Source of the DNA: Bacteroidota bacterium
Lineage (GTDB): Bacteria > Bacteroidota > Bacteroidia > Chitinophagales > Chitinophagaceae
Length of the DNA stretch: 64,000 nucleotides
Reading direction: 5' to 3'
Assembly: GCA_018267615.1 (NCBI GenBank)
Contig: JAFDYD010000004.1
Coordinates: 1 to 64,000, forward strand
The notes beneath the pieces are model-generated. The model was not told the DNA's origin. It was given only the letters and a program-made list of their open reading frames with translations, and did no database searches. Each line of letters begins with the position of its first letter. Position 1 is the stretch's first letter. Below, piece after piece: positions 47,056 through 56,084 of this stretch. The translations under genes were made by a program, and so were the position numbers.

Positions 47056-47418
47056 GACGCAGCTCCGGTTTTTAGATAAAACATCTCTACGATCCTATTT
47101 CAAATTTACGAAAACATGAGAAAGGATCATTACTATCAAATTATCATTAGTGAAATAAATGGGTACGACATAAAATGGCTTCAAAAGTTTAATCACCAGT
47201 TTGAAATATCTGCACAAGGCACAAGGTGCAAGGAACAAGGAACACGGCCGATATCCTAAAATGGTTCACGAATTCCGGACTTGTACCTTGTTTCCTGCAC
47301 CTTGTGCCTTTGATTTAAGATTTAATCTTTTTTGTTATCGACGTAAGAAATTTAGTGTTTTTACGTTCCTCTCTAACGTATCCTCCATTTAGCATTTATC
47401 CAATATCTAAAACCGCTG
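47056..47418. other. Intergenic region between divergent regulator and outer-membrane genes
   Basis: 363 bp without a gene. It contains TAAATTTG on the minus strand (47108-47101) upstream of the AraC gene, which fits a -7 element, and an inverted repeat (47216-47310, listed separately). Confidence 0.5.
47216..47310. repeat. Imperfect 30-bp inverted repeat in a divergent intergenic region
   Basis: 47216-47245 and 47281-47310 are complementary at about 26 of 30 positions, with a 35-nt spacer. The arms are made of short GGCACAAGG/ACAAGG units. It belongs to the same class of long intergenic palindromes as the others. Confidence 0.8.
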
Positions 47419-48954
47419 TTGATGAGATATATTCTTTTATTTGCATCAGCCTTTATTTTCTCACAGGCTTATTCGCAAAAAAAATGCGTTCAGAATTCAA
47501 TTCTATATAAATTCTATGATATACCGCCAACTGAATTCACTCAGCCTCTTGGCAATCATCCGGAGTTTGAATTCCTCCAAAAAATAAATGGTGTTACAAC
47601 AGTTGAGAAGTTTATCGAAGCGGTTTATTTACCAGAAAACAAAACCAAATGGGGAAGGGAATTCAAGGCATTTGATGTGTTATTGCGCAATTCAGGGTTT
47701 ACAAACGGTTATAAAGATCTCAGTTTAAAAAATGTAGAAAATGTTTTTGTGAAAGCGGGAACGAATGGCAACCTTGGGTTCTATGATAAGGAGAAGGATC
47801 GGATCAGCTATATATATGTAAAATTAAATCCTGGCAATGAAGATCCGCAAGGCATTGCTGCTTGGAAACTCACTAATAAAGATGGCTGCTATCTTTACAT
47901 ATTGCATACATGTGGCAACGCGTGGTATCCAAATGAACCTGGAGCCCCTAGTGTTATGGTGTCGCGTTCGCATTCGAAGAATTCACCGCCAAAAAATTCG
48001 GGTACAGATGCCTGTAAGGTTGTAACCGTTGAGACCATCACTAAACCTGTCGAGCAAAAAGTTGATTCTGTCGAAAGACCTTTGCATATCAGCATCGATT
48101 TTTACCAGGGCGACATCACTCCGTCCAAACAAAAAAAGAATAGTTTCGATACAGCCATCCATCTTATTCATCATTTGGATACTGTGAGAATGTTTAAGGA
48201 TAAAGCAGGAAGCCAATTTAAAGTTTATGCAAATCCTCAAACGAATAAGATAATTATCTGCAAAGACACTGTTGTAAAACTATACACGCAACTGGTAGAA
48301 GATAAGTCCAAACCCTCAGCGTTCGATTCTACAATTTTTAAATTTGCAGATACTGTTTATTTCGAAACAAAAGCATCACAACCCATTTGCAAGAATAAGA
48401 TTGAAATCACACTCGATGGAGGTATTTCTTTCAATGCTATTCCGAGGCTGGATAACTCCGCGCAACATACACAAACCGACGGGTCGCATGTAGCCGCCGA
48501 GTTTACCATTTCACAGATTTTTAATAACTGGTTGCAAGCGGGAATTTCAGCTTCGTATATGACACTTTCCTACCAGGACGATCTTCCATACCCAGGATCA
48601 GTAGCTGGAACATACAACCAGGTTTATCTTGGCAACCCTATCATTCCCGTCCAACTTTTTGGAAAGTTCACTTTTGGAAAACCAATCGGCTGGCAAGCGA
48701 ACCTGTCTTTATCTGTAGGCTATTCGATTCCGACCAAAGGGAAAATCGTAAATAATGGAATTACGCTGACGACCACTCCATCTGTACAGGGTGCTCCGAC
48801 GGCAGGAATAAAATTAGGCGTTGCGTATTTCTTTACCTGCAAATTTGGGTTGGGCATATCAGCAGCCGGACAGTATTTTGCCAATAAAGGAGCCCTGAGA
48901 AATTATAACCTCTTTGCTCTGCCGATAACCGGGGGATTAAGAATCAGGTTCTAG
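47419..48954 (+). CDS. Exported protein with C-terminal outer-membrane beta-barrel
   Basis: A 511-residue exported protein (signal ending at AYSQ). The first 180 residues (about 60-180 with Cys pairs in GCYLYILHTCGNAW) and a linker are unrecognised. From about residue 330 to the end the sequence alternates hydrophobic and polar in barrel-like strands (GGISFNAIPRLDN, SASYMTLSYQDDL, GKFTFGKPIGWQ, LSVGYSIPTKGK) and ends in Phe (LRIRF), the sorting signal for outer-membrane proteins. Probably a surface protein anchored by a barrel of about eight strands. Function unknown. Confidence 0.65.
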   Translation: MMRYILLFASAFIFSQAYSQKKCVQNSILYKFYDIPPTEFTQPLGNHPEFEFLQKINGVTTVEKFIEAVYLPENKTKWGREFKAFDVLLRNSGFTNGYKDLSLKNVENVFVKAGTNGNLGFYDKEKDRISYIYVKLNPGNEDPQGIAAWKLTNKDGCYLYILHTCGNAWYPNEPGAPSVMVSRSHSKNSPPKNSGTDACKVVTVETITKPVEQKVDSVERPLHISIDFYQGDITPSKQKKNSFDTAIHLIHHLDTVRMFKDKAGSQFKVYANPQTNKIIICKDTVVKLYTQLVEDKSKPSAFDSTIFKFADTVYFETKASQPICKNKIEITLDGGISFNAIPRLDNSAQHTQTDGSHVAAEFTISQIFNNWLQAGISASYMTLSYQDDLPYPGSVAGTYNQVYLGNPIIPVQLFGKFTFGKPIGWQANLSLSVGYSIPTKGKIVNNGITLTTTPSVQGAPTAGIKLGVAYFFTCKFGLGISAAGQYFANKGALRNYNLFALPITGGLRIRF

Positions 48955-49182
48955 CATCTACGATTAAACAGTCGGTCTATTTTAGTCAATTGGTCGATTA
49001 GTCGATACGTCGATAGTACAGCCGTTGAAAGTAATTGCGAATAAAATCCGCTCTTTCTCCTATAGCAGGCTTATCAACTTTTCGACCAACCGACTCCAAG
49101 TAAAACGCACTACGGCAATTATCAGATTATTTAACCTCAGCATTTATTTATATTTTACAGTATCGTTCATTCATTCGCTGCG

Positions 49183-49971
49183 GTGAAAAAGCTACTCATA
49201 ATTCTTTTTATTGTCTATAACGGTGTTACTGCCGTAAATGCTCAAACAAATAGTAAATGGAGTGTTGGGATATCGTTTGGTGTAGCTTCTCCAATTGGAA
49301 AATTCGGCGATAAAAATATTTTTGATTCCACTGCGGCTTTTGCGAATGCAGGCCCGGCAATTAATATTGATGCCAATTATAATTTAAATAAATACGTCGC
49401 TTTTTCCCTGCTTCTTGCCGGACAGCAAAATTCAGTCGATACAAAGGGAATGGTCTCCCAGTTTCAAAAAGCAATCGCCGGAGCTTTCTTTAATGTCTCC
49501 AGTGGCGACTGGAATATCGGGAAGATTATGGGAGGAGTAAGACTGTCTTTTCCACTCGATGACAAACAAAAATTGAACGTATCAGTACGCGTTATGGTAG
49601 GCGTTCTCAAAACAAGTTTTCCTAAAATAACAATTACAGAAGTATACTATTCAGACAGCCTGGGTAATATTGCTGCATCTCAATTCAGCAAGGATAAGGT
49701 TCCTTTAGATTGGACATTTGCATGGCTGGCTGGTGCAGGATTAAAATATGCCATTACAAAAAGATCTTTTATACAGGCCACCTGCGATTATTCGGCATCA
49801 TCGCCAAAAGTTCCTTATTATCCTGTAGGCTTAAGAGCATTTGTCCCGGGTGTATATGGCATTTCGGGTAATCCTTTTCCTGTCGTTCTCCCTAATAATA
49901 ATTTACCTCGAAACTATAAGCAACCTGTGAATTCATTAAACGTCTGCCTTGGCATCGGATTCAACTTGTAG
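49183..49971 (+). CDS. Outer-membrane beta-barrel protein candidate
   Basis: A 262-residue exported protein with a GTG start (signal peptide MKKLLIILFIVYNGVTAVNAQ). The mature protein is rich in alternating strands (WSVGISFGVASPIGKFGD, AFSLLLAGQQNS, GLKYAITKRSFIQATCDYS) typical of small outer-membrane barrels. It ends in CLGIGFNL. It lies 228 bp after the previous barrel gene, whose intergenic gap holds a weak inverted repeat with TCGAT words. Ligand and function unknown. Confidence 0.6.
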   Translation: MKKLLIILFIVYNGVTAVNAQTNSKWSVGISFGVASPIGKFGDKNIFDSTAAFANAGPAINIDANYNLNKYVAFSLLLAGQQNSVDTKGMVSQFQKAIAGAFFNVSSGDWNIGKIMGGVRLSFPLDDKQKLNVSVRVMVGVLKTSFPKITITEVYYSDSLGNIAASQFSKDKVPLDWTFAWLAGAGLKYAITKRSFIQATCDYSASSPKVPYYPVGLRAFVPGVYGISGNPFPVVLPNNNLPRNYKQPVNSLNVCLGIGFNL

Positions 49972-50059
49972 TGAGGTTAAAAAAAATTAATAGTTTTTTC
50001 GTCTCGAATAATAATGACTGGCACAATTACTGTGCGTTTACTTTTATCAACCGATTGCA

Positions 50060-50287
50060 ATGATTAGCTACTATCCTACACTCGCTGTAATTACCGCGGC
50101 TGGCTTCACTTCATTCCGCGAACTTTACCAGAGAATTTCCAAACATGGTTGTCAGCACGACGAATATTTCACGGTCGTTTATGTCAATGAACAAGGAGAT
50201 ATTCAAAAGCTCGAGGTACCTGTATGGAAAGTTCTTTACAATGCAATCATGGAAATTTCCCGCTCCAAAAAACGCAGACGGACCTAG
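50060..50287 (+). CDS. Small hypothetical protein
   Basis: A 75-residue protein (MISYYPTLAVITAAGFTSFRELYQRISKH) with a basic C-terminal tail (SRSKKRRRT) and a possible beta-rich middle (YFTVVYVNEQGDIQKLEVPV). No family recognised. The codon frame is clean over its full length and it sits alone upstream of the tetR promoter region. Confidence 0.5.
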   Translation: MISYYPTLAVITAAGFTSFRELYQRISKHGCQHDEYFTVVYVNEQGDIQKLEVPVWKVLYNAIMEISRSKKRRRT

Positions 50288-50347
50288 TTAAATATTTGTT
50301 TTCAACCATTTAGACTAATATTTCTGAATTTAAAAAATATTTTAAAT

Positions 50348-50370
50348 CAAATGATTAAATTATTTGTTTA
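50348..50370. promoter_or_regulatory. Candidate TetR operator at the tetR promoter
   Basis: The 12-mer CAAATGATTAAA (50348-50359) forms the left part of a palindrome with ATTTG further right (CAAAT ... ATTTG). The same 12-mer is repeated at 51053-51064, before the efflux operon. It overlaps the -33 box of the tetR promoter, as expected for autoregulation. Confidence 0.5.
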
Positions 50371-50395
50371 AATCAGATTTATGTATTTATCTTTG
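50363..50395 (+). promoter_or_regulatory. Bacteroidota-type promoter of tetR
   Basis: TTTG (50363-50366), 21 nt, then TATCTTTG (50388-50395) match the -33/-7 consensus for the primary sigma factor of this phylum. The last base of the -7 box is where a longer GTG start (50395) would lie, so the ATG at 50419 is the more likely start of the protein. Confidence 0.7.
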
Positions 50396-50418
50396 TGCTC
50401 CGTTACAAAATTGAAAAC

Positions 50419-51030
50419 ATGATCAATAAAAAAAGTACTGAAGATTTATCTACCGAAGAAAAGATTAAAGAAGCAGCAAGAACGGTATTTATGAAGAAAG
50501 GATATTCGGCCACTCGCACCAGGGATATTGCCGAGGAAGCAGGAATTAACCTGGCGCTGTTGAATTATTATTTTAGAAGCAAAGAAAAATTATTCGAAAT
50601 AGTGATGATGGAAAAGATGCAAAAATTGTTTGGCGGGTTGGTCGGTATCGTGACTGACAACGACACAACGCTTGAAAAGAAAATAGAATTGCTGACCATA
50701 TATTATATAGATATGCTCACGCAAAATCCGGATCTCCCAATTTTTGTTTTAAGTGAATTGAGAAACAATGGCGAGCATCTTATAAAATCATTACCTATTG
50801 GAAATGTTTTGCAACAGTCAGCTCTTTTTAAACAACTGCAGGTAAACAGACCTGATATAAATCCATTGCATTTTATTATCAATATTCTTGGATCAACCAT
50901 ATTTCCTTTCGTAGCCAAGCCAATGATTCAGGCGGTGGGTAATTTAAATCCAAAAGATTTTGAGACGATGATGGAAGAAAGAAAAAAGTTAATTCCGAGA
51001 TGGATTCGCTCAATGCTACAGACTAAGTAA
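50419..51030 (+). CDS. TetR-family regulator of the efflux operon
   Basis: A 203-residue repressor. The N-terminal helix-turn-helix is clear: IKEAARTVFMKKGYSATRTRD, IAEEAGINLALLNYYFRSKEKLF. The C-terminal ligand domain is helical and of the kind found beside YbhFSR-type exporters. It is followed 60 bp later by the efflux genes, and a shared 12-mer lies before both, so it probably represses itself and the operon until a toxic compound binds. Confidence 0.9.
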   Translation: MINKKSTEDLSTEEKIKEAARTVFMKKGYSATRTRDIAEEAGINLALLNYYFRSKEKLFEIVMMEKMQKLFGGLVGIVTDNDTTLEKKIELLTIYYIDMLTQNPDLPIFVLSELRNNGEHLIKSLPIGNVLQQSALFKQLQVNRPDINPLHFIINILGSTIFPFVAKPMIQAVGNLNPKDFETMMEERKKLIPRWIRSMLQTK

Positions 51031-51052
51031 ATTTTTTTGTGTACATATTAAA

Positions 51053-51064
51053 CAAATGATTAAA
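51053..51064. promoter_or_regulatory. Second copy of the operator-like 12-mer before the efflux operon
   Basis: CAAATGATTAAA, identical to 50348-50359, in the 60-bp gap between tetR and the TolC-like gene. The extended match is TTAAACAAATGATTAAA here versus TTAAACAAATAATTTAA on the opposite strand at the tetR promoter. Confidence 0.5.
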
Positions 51065-51090
51065 ACGCCTGATAAATAAAATTTCTGAAA

Positions 51091-52350
51091 ATGAAAAAGA
51101 CATTAACTCTTATTGGCTTCATTCTGCTTACGCTTGGCATAAAAGCTCAATCGCAGGTTTTAAAGATTGAAGACTGTTACCAACTTGCAAGAAAAAACTA
51201 TCCGCTTACCAAACAGCATGCATTGATCGAAAAAACAAAAGAATACTCGATACAAAATGCAGCAAAGGGATACCTGCCGCAAATAAATATTTTCGGACAA
51301 GCTACTTATCAATCAGCAGTCACCAGTATACCAGTTAAAATACAGGGCTTGGATATTCCTACGCTGACAAAAGACCAATACAAAGCTTATGTAGAATTGG
51401 ACCAAACAATCTATGACGCCGGCACTATTAAAAATCAGCAACGCACCTACGAAGCGAATGCAATTGTTGATTCGCAAAAACTGGAAGTGGAATTATACAA
51501 ATTGAAATCAAGAATAAACGATTTGTTTTTTGGCACTTTATTGCTCGATGGGCAAATATTGCAAAATGAGCTCCACAAAAAAGATATCGAGTTAGGTCTC
51601 AAAAAAACGGAAGCTTCCGTTGCTAACGGAGTTGCATTGAAAAGCAGTGCGGATCTTCTAAAAGCAGAATTGCTACAAGCAAATCAGAATACCATTGCAT
51701 TGAAAGCTTCGCGCAAGGCCTATTTGGATATGCTGGGTCTTTTTATTAACCAGCCCACAGATGAAACCACTGTGCTGGCAAAACCAGGCCCAATTGCTAT
51801 TTCACAGGAAATTAAAAGACCGGAATTATTGATGTACGATTACCAGAATAAAAGCCTGGATATTCAAGACAAACAAATCAATGCTGCTATCCTTCCCAGG
51901 TTGAACCTGTTTTTGCAAGGCGGAGCGGGCCGTCCGGGATTGGATATGTTAAAGAATAGTTTTGACCCATATTATATTGGCGGTATTCGATTGAACTGGT
52001 CCTTATCAGGATTATATACGCAGAAAAAACAAAAATTATTGGTCGATATCAATCGCAGAAATATCGATCTGCAAAAAGAAACTTTTCTCTTCAACACCAA
52101 TTTTGATTTAAGAAAGCAAAACGCAGATATCGCCAAACTTCAACAATTAATTGCTTCAGACGACGAAATCATCGACTTACGTACCCACGTAAAAAATACT
52201 TCACTCGCTCAATTGGAAAATGGAGTGATCAATACCAATGATTATCTCACGAATGTAAATGCGGAAGACAACGCCAGGCAAAATAAAATTTTAAATGAAA
52301 TACAATTACTGATGACCTTATATCAGCAACAAACAACAACAGGCAATTAA
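51091..52350 (+). CDS. TolC-family outer-membrane efflux protein
   Basis: A 419-residue outer-membrane factor (signal ending at IKAQ). TolC-like repeats of long helices and short strands are seen, with the typical start VLKIEDCYQLARKNYPLTKQ and the second-half TFDLRKQNADIAKLQQL. It forms the exit duct of a tripartite pump. It is the first gene of the efflux operon, 24 bp before the HlyD gene. Confidence 0.9.
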   Translation: MKKTLTLIGFILLTLGIKAQSQVLKIEDCYQLARKNYPLTKQHALIEKTKEYSIQNAAKGYLPQINIFGQATYQSAVTSIPVKIQGLDIPTLTKDQYKAYVELDQTIYDAGTIKNQQRTYEANAIVDSQKLEVELYKLKSRINDLFFGTLLLDGQILQNELHKKDIELGLKKTEASVANGVALKSSADLLKAELLQANQNTIALKASRKAYLDMLGLFINQPTDETTVLAKPGPIAISQEIKRPELLMYDYQNKSLDIQDKQINAAILPRLNLFLQGGAGRPGLDMLKNSFDPYYIGGIRLNWSLSGLYTQKKQKLLVDINRRNIDLQKETFLFNTNFDLRKQNADIAKLQQLIASDDEIIDLRTHVKNTSLAQLENGVINTNDYLTNVNAEDNARQNKILNEIQLLMTLYQQQTTTGN

Positions 52351-52374
52351 AAAAAATTAAATAACAAAATCATC

Positions 52375-53307
52375 ATGAAATCGCTAACAACAATTCTCGC
52401 GGGTGCTATATTACTTGCTTCCTGCTCGGGCAACAAAAATGCTTATGACGCCTCCGGAACTTTCGAAGCAATCGAAACAATTGTTCCGGCCGAAGCAACA
52501 GGCACCATTGAACATTTACAAGTAGAAGAAGGACAATTTCTGAAACAGGGCGAACCGGTCGGCTATATCGACAGCGTACAGCTCTATCTGAAAAAGAAAC
52601 AACTCGAAGCGCAGATAAAGGCAACAGGAACCAAAATGCCGGATATCTCCGCACAAACAGAAGTATATAAAGAGCAGTTGCATGTTGCACAAACTCGTCT
52701 CGACGCAGACCTACGCGAACAAAAACGCATCCAGAACCTGGTAAAGTCCGACGCCGCAACAACCAAGCAACTGGATGATATCAACACCGAAGTAGAAGAA
52801 GCGCAAAAACAATTATTGGTCATACAAAAACAGGACGCAGCACAGGTATCATTGCTTCAAACACAAACATCAGGATTGCGCGGTGATGTATTACCGTTAG
52901 TAGTTCAGATTGAACAGATCAATGATCAATTGGCAAAATCCAGAATCATAAATCCTGTTAATGGAACGGTTCTCGTTAAATATGTCGAGCCCAACGAAAT
53001 GGCGACCAGTGGAAAACCTTTGTACAAGATTGCGGATCTCTCAACCATCATTTTGAGAGCTTATGTGACCGGTGATCAGTTTGCAAAAATCAAACTCAAC
53101 CAAAAATTAACTGTGTTGGTTGACGATGGTCTAGGAAAATATAAATCTTATGATGGTATTATCGAATGGATCAGCGACAAAGCCGAATTCACACCAAAAA
53201 CAATTCAGACAAAAGACGAACGCGAAAATCTCGTGTATGCGGTTAAAGTAAATGTGAAGAATGATGGTTATCTGAAAATAGGAATGTACGGAGAAGTAAA
53301 ATTCTAA
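52375..53307 (+). CDS. HlyD-family periplasmic adaptor lipoprotein
   Basis: A 310-residue membrane fusion protein. The N-terminus has a lipobox-like LLASC (Cys17), so it is likely a lipoprotein. The biotinyl-lipoyl-like half-motif (EATGTIEHLQVEEGQFLKQG) and a long coiled-coil hairpin (about 75-190) are typical; the second lipoyl half is NPVNGTVLVKYVEPNE. It connects the ABC permeases with the TolC-like exit duct. The start codon is 3 bp upstream of the next gene's region, and its stop is 3 bp before the ATPase start. Confidence 0.9.
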   Translation: MKSLTTILAGAILLASCSGNKNAYDASGTFEAIETIVPAEATGTIEHLQVEEGQFLKQGEPVGYIDSVQLYLKKKQLEAQIKATGTKMPDISAQTEVYKEQLHVAQTRLDADLREQKRIQNLVKSDAATTKQLDDINTEVEEAQKQLLVIQKQDAAQVSLLQTQTSGLRGDVLPLVVQIEQINDQLAKSRIINPVNGTVLVKYVEPNEMATSGKPLYKIADLSTIILRAYVTGDQFAKIKLNQKLTVLVDDGLGKYKSYDGIIEWISDKAEFTPKTIQTKDERENLVYAVKVNVKNDGYLKIGMYGEVKF

Positions 53308-53310
53308 ATC

Positions 53311-54225
53311 ATGCAGTCAGTTGTGCTAAATAATATCAAAAAAGTCTATGGCAAGGATCAAAAAATTGCTGTAGACAATGTCTCCTTCGACGTAAACCAA
53401 GGCGAATTATTTGGGCTAATCGGTCCGGATGGCGCAGGCAAAACAAGCATATTCCGCATGCTCACAACGGTGCTGCTTCCTGATGGAGGCAGTGCAACAG
53501 TTGAAGGTTTTGATATCGTAAAAGATTATAAAAAGATCAGAAATATTGTGGGTTATATGCCGGGGAAATTTTCCTTGTACCAGGACCTGACCGTTGCCGA
53601 AAACCTTCATTTTTTTGCAACCGTTTTTGAAACAACGGTCGAAGAAAATTATGACCTGATCAAAGACATCTATATACAAATCGAAAAATTTAAAAACAGG
53701 AGAGCAGGAAAATTGTCTGGCGGCATGAAACAAAAATTAGCATTGTGTTGCGCGCTCATTCACAAACCTGCTGTTTTATTTCTTGATGAACCCACGACTG
53801 GTGTTGACCCCGTTTCGCGCCGTGAATTTTGGGAAATGTTGAAGCGACTACAGGAACAGAAGATAACGATTATTGTTTCCACTCCATATATGGATGAAGC
53901 AAAGCTGTGCGACCGGATCGCATTGATGCAGGAGGGAAAAATATTATCAATCGAAACACCTGAAAATATTGTGGAATCATATCCAGACAAACTCTATGCG
54001 ATCAAAGCAAATAATATGCACGCATTGTTAAAAAATATGGCAGCATATGAAAAGACGTTGAACAGTTATGCATTTGGTGAATATGCACATGCATCATTTA
54101 CAGATGTTGCACTGACCGAAAACGAGCTCACTGAATATTTGAAAGGACATGGACTGTCAGATATCGAAATCAAAAAAACCGAAGTCACCATTGAAGATTG
54201 TTTTATCAAACTATTAAAAAGTTAA
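53311..54225 (+). CDS. ABC transporter ATPase (first)
   Basis: A 304-residue ABC-2-type ATPase. Walker A is GPDGAGKTS, signature LSGGMKQKLALC, Walker B AVLFLDEPTTGVDP. The C-terminal 90 residues are an extra domain usual in YbhF-like ATPases (residues about 215-304). It lies between the adaptor gene and the second ATPase with 3-bp gaps on both sides. In the related YbhFSR systems the two ATPase halves are fused in one protein; here they are two genes. Confidence 0.92.
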   Translation: MQSVVLNNIKKVYGKDQKIAVDNVSFDVNQGELFGLIGPDGAGKTSIFRMLTTVLLPDGGSATVEGFDIVKDYKKIRNIVGYMPGKFSLYQDLTVAENLHFFATVFETTVEENYDLIKDIYIQIEKFKNRRAGKLSGGMKQKLALCCALIHKPAVLFLDEPTTGVDPVSRREFWEMLKRLQEQKITIIVSTPYMDEAKLCDRIALMQEGKILSIETPENIVESYPDKLYAIKANNMHALLKNMAAYEKTLNSYAFGEYAHASFTDVALTENELTEYLKGHGLSDIEIKKTEVTIEDCFIKLLKS

Positions 54226-54228
54226 ACG

Positions 54229-54966
54229 ATGGAAACGGTTATCAGAACAGAGAAGTTGACGAAAAGATTTGGAGATTTTATCGCCACCAATGAAATCACT
54301 TTCGAAGTAAAAAAAGGTGAAATATTTGGATTTCTTGGCGCAAATGGTGCCGGGAAAACAACGGCAATGCGCATGCTATGCGGTTTATCGATTCCTTCAT
54401 CGGGAGACGCACAGGTTGCGGGTTTTGACGTGTACAAACAAACGGAAGAAATCAAAAAAAATATTGGTTATATGAGTCAGAAATTTTCTTTGTATGAAGA
54501 CCTGACCATACTGGAAAACATCAAATTTTTCGGGGGCATTTACGGACTTACCGATAAACAAATAAAAACCAAGAGCGATTCTCTTGTTGAAAAACTTGGG
54601 CTGCACAATGAAGCAAAGAAATTGGTATCCGGTTTACCGCTCGGATGGAAACAGAAATTATCTTTTTCCGTAGCAGTGTTGCACGATCCAAAAATTGTTT
54701 TTCTAGATGAACCGACCGGCGGTGTTGATCCATTAACACGCAGACAATTCTGGGAATTGATCTATGATGCAGCAGATACAGGAGTGACAATTTTTGTGAC
54801 CACACACTATATGGACGAAGCGGAATATTGTAACCGCATTTCTATAATGGTGGATGGAAGAATTGATGCATTGGATTCGCCCGTTAATTTGAAAAAACAG
54901 TTCAATGCAAACTCAATGGATGAAGTTTTTTATCAATTGGCAAGAGGAGCGAAACGCGCTGAATAA
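54229..54966 (+). CDS. ABC transporter ATPase (second)
   Basis: A 245-residue ABC ATPase. Walker A is GANGAGKTT, Walker B IVFLDEPTGGVDP, but the signature loop is LVSGLPLGWKQKLS, where the canonical LSGGQ is LPLGW; the same degeneration is known in the second half of YbhF. This half-site is probably less active. It lies between the first ATPase and the first permease. Confidence 0.92.
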   Translation: METVIRTEKLTKRFGDFIATNEITFEVKKGEIFGFLGANGAGKTTAMRMLCGLSIPSSGDAQVAGFDVYKQTEEIKKNIGYMSQKFSLYEDLTILENIKFFGGIYGLTDKQIKTKSDSLVEKLGLHNEAKKLVSGLPLGWKQKLSFSVAVLHDPKIVFLDEPTGGVDPLTRRQFWELIYDAADTGVTIFVTTHYMDEAEYCNRISIMVDGRIDALDSPVNLKKQFNANSMDEVFYQLARGAKRAE

Positions 54967-54977
54967 AATATTTAATC

Positions 54978-56084
54978 ATGAAACAATTTATTTCATTCGT
55001 AAAAAAGGAATTCTCGCATGTGCTGCGCGACAGGAGAACGCTGTTCATATTATTCGGGATGCCGCTGGTACAGATATTAATTTTTGGTTTTGCACTCACT
55101 AGTGAAGTGAAAGATTCCAAAATAGTAGTTGTAGATTATGCGCGTGATAATGCTTCCCGAGCAATCATTTCAAAATTTGAAGCCAGTCATTATTTCGATA
55201 TCGAGAAATCAGCGATGAGTCATGATGATATTTATAAATCATTCAAGCAGGGAAAAATAAAAATGGCAATTGTGTTTCCGGCTAAATTCAATGAGACCTT
55301 GCTCCAGCAAAACAAAGCACAAATTCAAATTATAGCCGACGCTTCCGATCCTAATACTGCTAACACAATCACGAACTATGCTTCGGCAATTATCAACGAT
55401 TATAAATCGCAGCTCGATAAAACGATGGCGGTTCCTTACCAGATTTTTACCGAGACAAAAATGCTTTACAATCCCCAACTTGCGGGTGCGCCGAATTTTG
55501 TTCCCGGTGTGATGGCCCTGGTGTTGATGTTGGTTTGTGTAATGATGACTGCAATATCCATCGTTAAAGAAAAAGAAACCGGAACGATGGAGGTATTATT
55601 GGTTTCACCGTTTAAACCAATATGGGTGATTTTTTCAAAAGCAGTACCATACCTTTTGCTTTCGCTGGTGAATGTCGCATCGATACTGTTGCTCAGTGTT
55701 TTTGTATTGGATCTGCCAATCAACGGAAGTGTTTTATTATTACTAGCAGAGAGCGTTTTGTTTATCATCACTTGCCTCACGCTCGGAATTTTTATATCAA
55801 TCAAAACGAGTTCGCAACAAGTAGCGATGTTGATCTCGTTGATGGGAATGATGCTGCCCACTGTTCTATTCAGCGGTTTTATGTTCCCGATAGAAAACAT
55901 GCCGCTTCCTTTGCAGATCATTACCAATATCGTTCCATCCAAATGGTATTATGTAATCGTAAAATCGATCATGATTAAGGGCCTTAGTTTTTCATATATA
56001 TGGAAAGAGACATTGATACTATTGGGGATCACATTATTTTTCTTAGCACTGAGTATAAAAAGTTTTAAAATTCGTTTGTCATGA
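54978..56084 (+). CDS. ABC-2 type permease (first)
   Basis: A 368-residue permease of the ABC-2/YbhS family: one N-terminal helix (RTLFILFGMPLVQILIFGFAL), a large periplasmic domain (about 50-160), and five more helices with the conserved KEKETGTMEVLLVSPFKP. It works with the second permease at 56081, which it overlaps by 4 bp (ATGA). Confidence 0.92.
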   Translation: MKQFISFVKKEFSHVLRDRRTLFILFGMPLVQILIFGFALTSEVKDSKIVVVDYARDNASRAIISKFEASHYFDIEKSAMSHDDIYKSFKQGKIKMAIVFPAKFNETLLQQNKAQIQIIADASDPNTANTITNYASAIINDYKSQLDKTMAVPYQIFTETKMLYNPQLAGAPNFVPGVMALVLMLVCVMMTAISIVKEKETGTMEVLLVSPFKPIWVIFSKAVPYLLLSLVNVASILLLSVFVLDLPINGSVLLLLAESVLFIITCLTLGIFISIKTSSQQVAMLISLMGMMLPTVLFSGFMFPIENMPLPLQIITNIVPSKWYYVIVKSIMIKGLSFSYIWKETLILLGITLFFLALSIKSFKIRLS

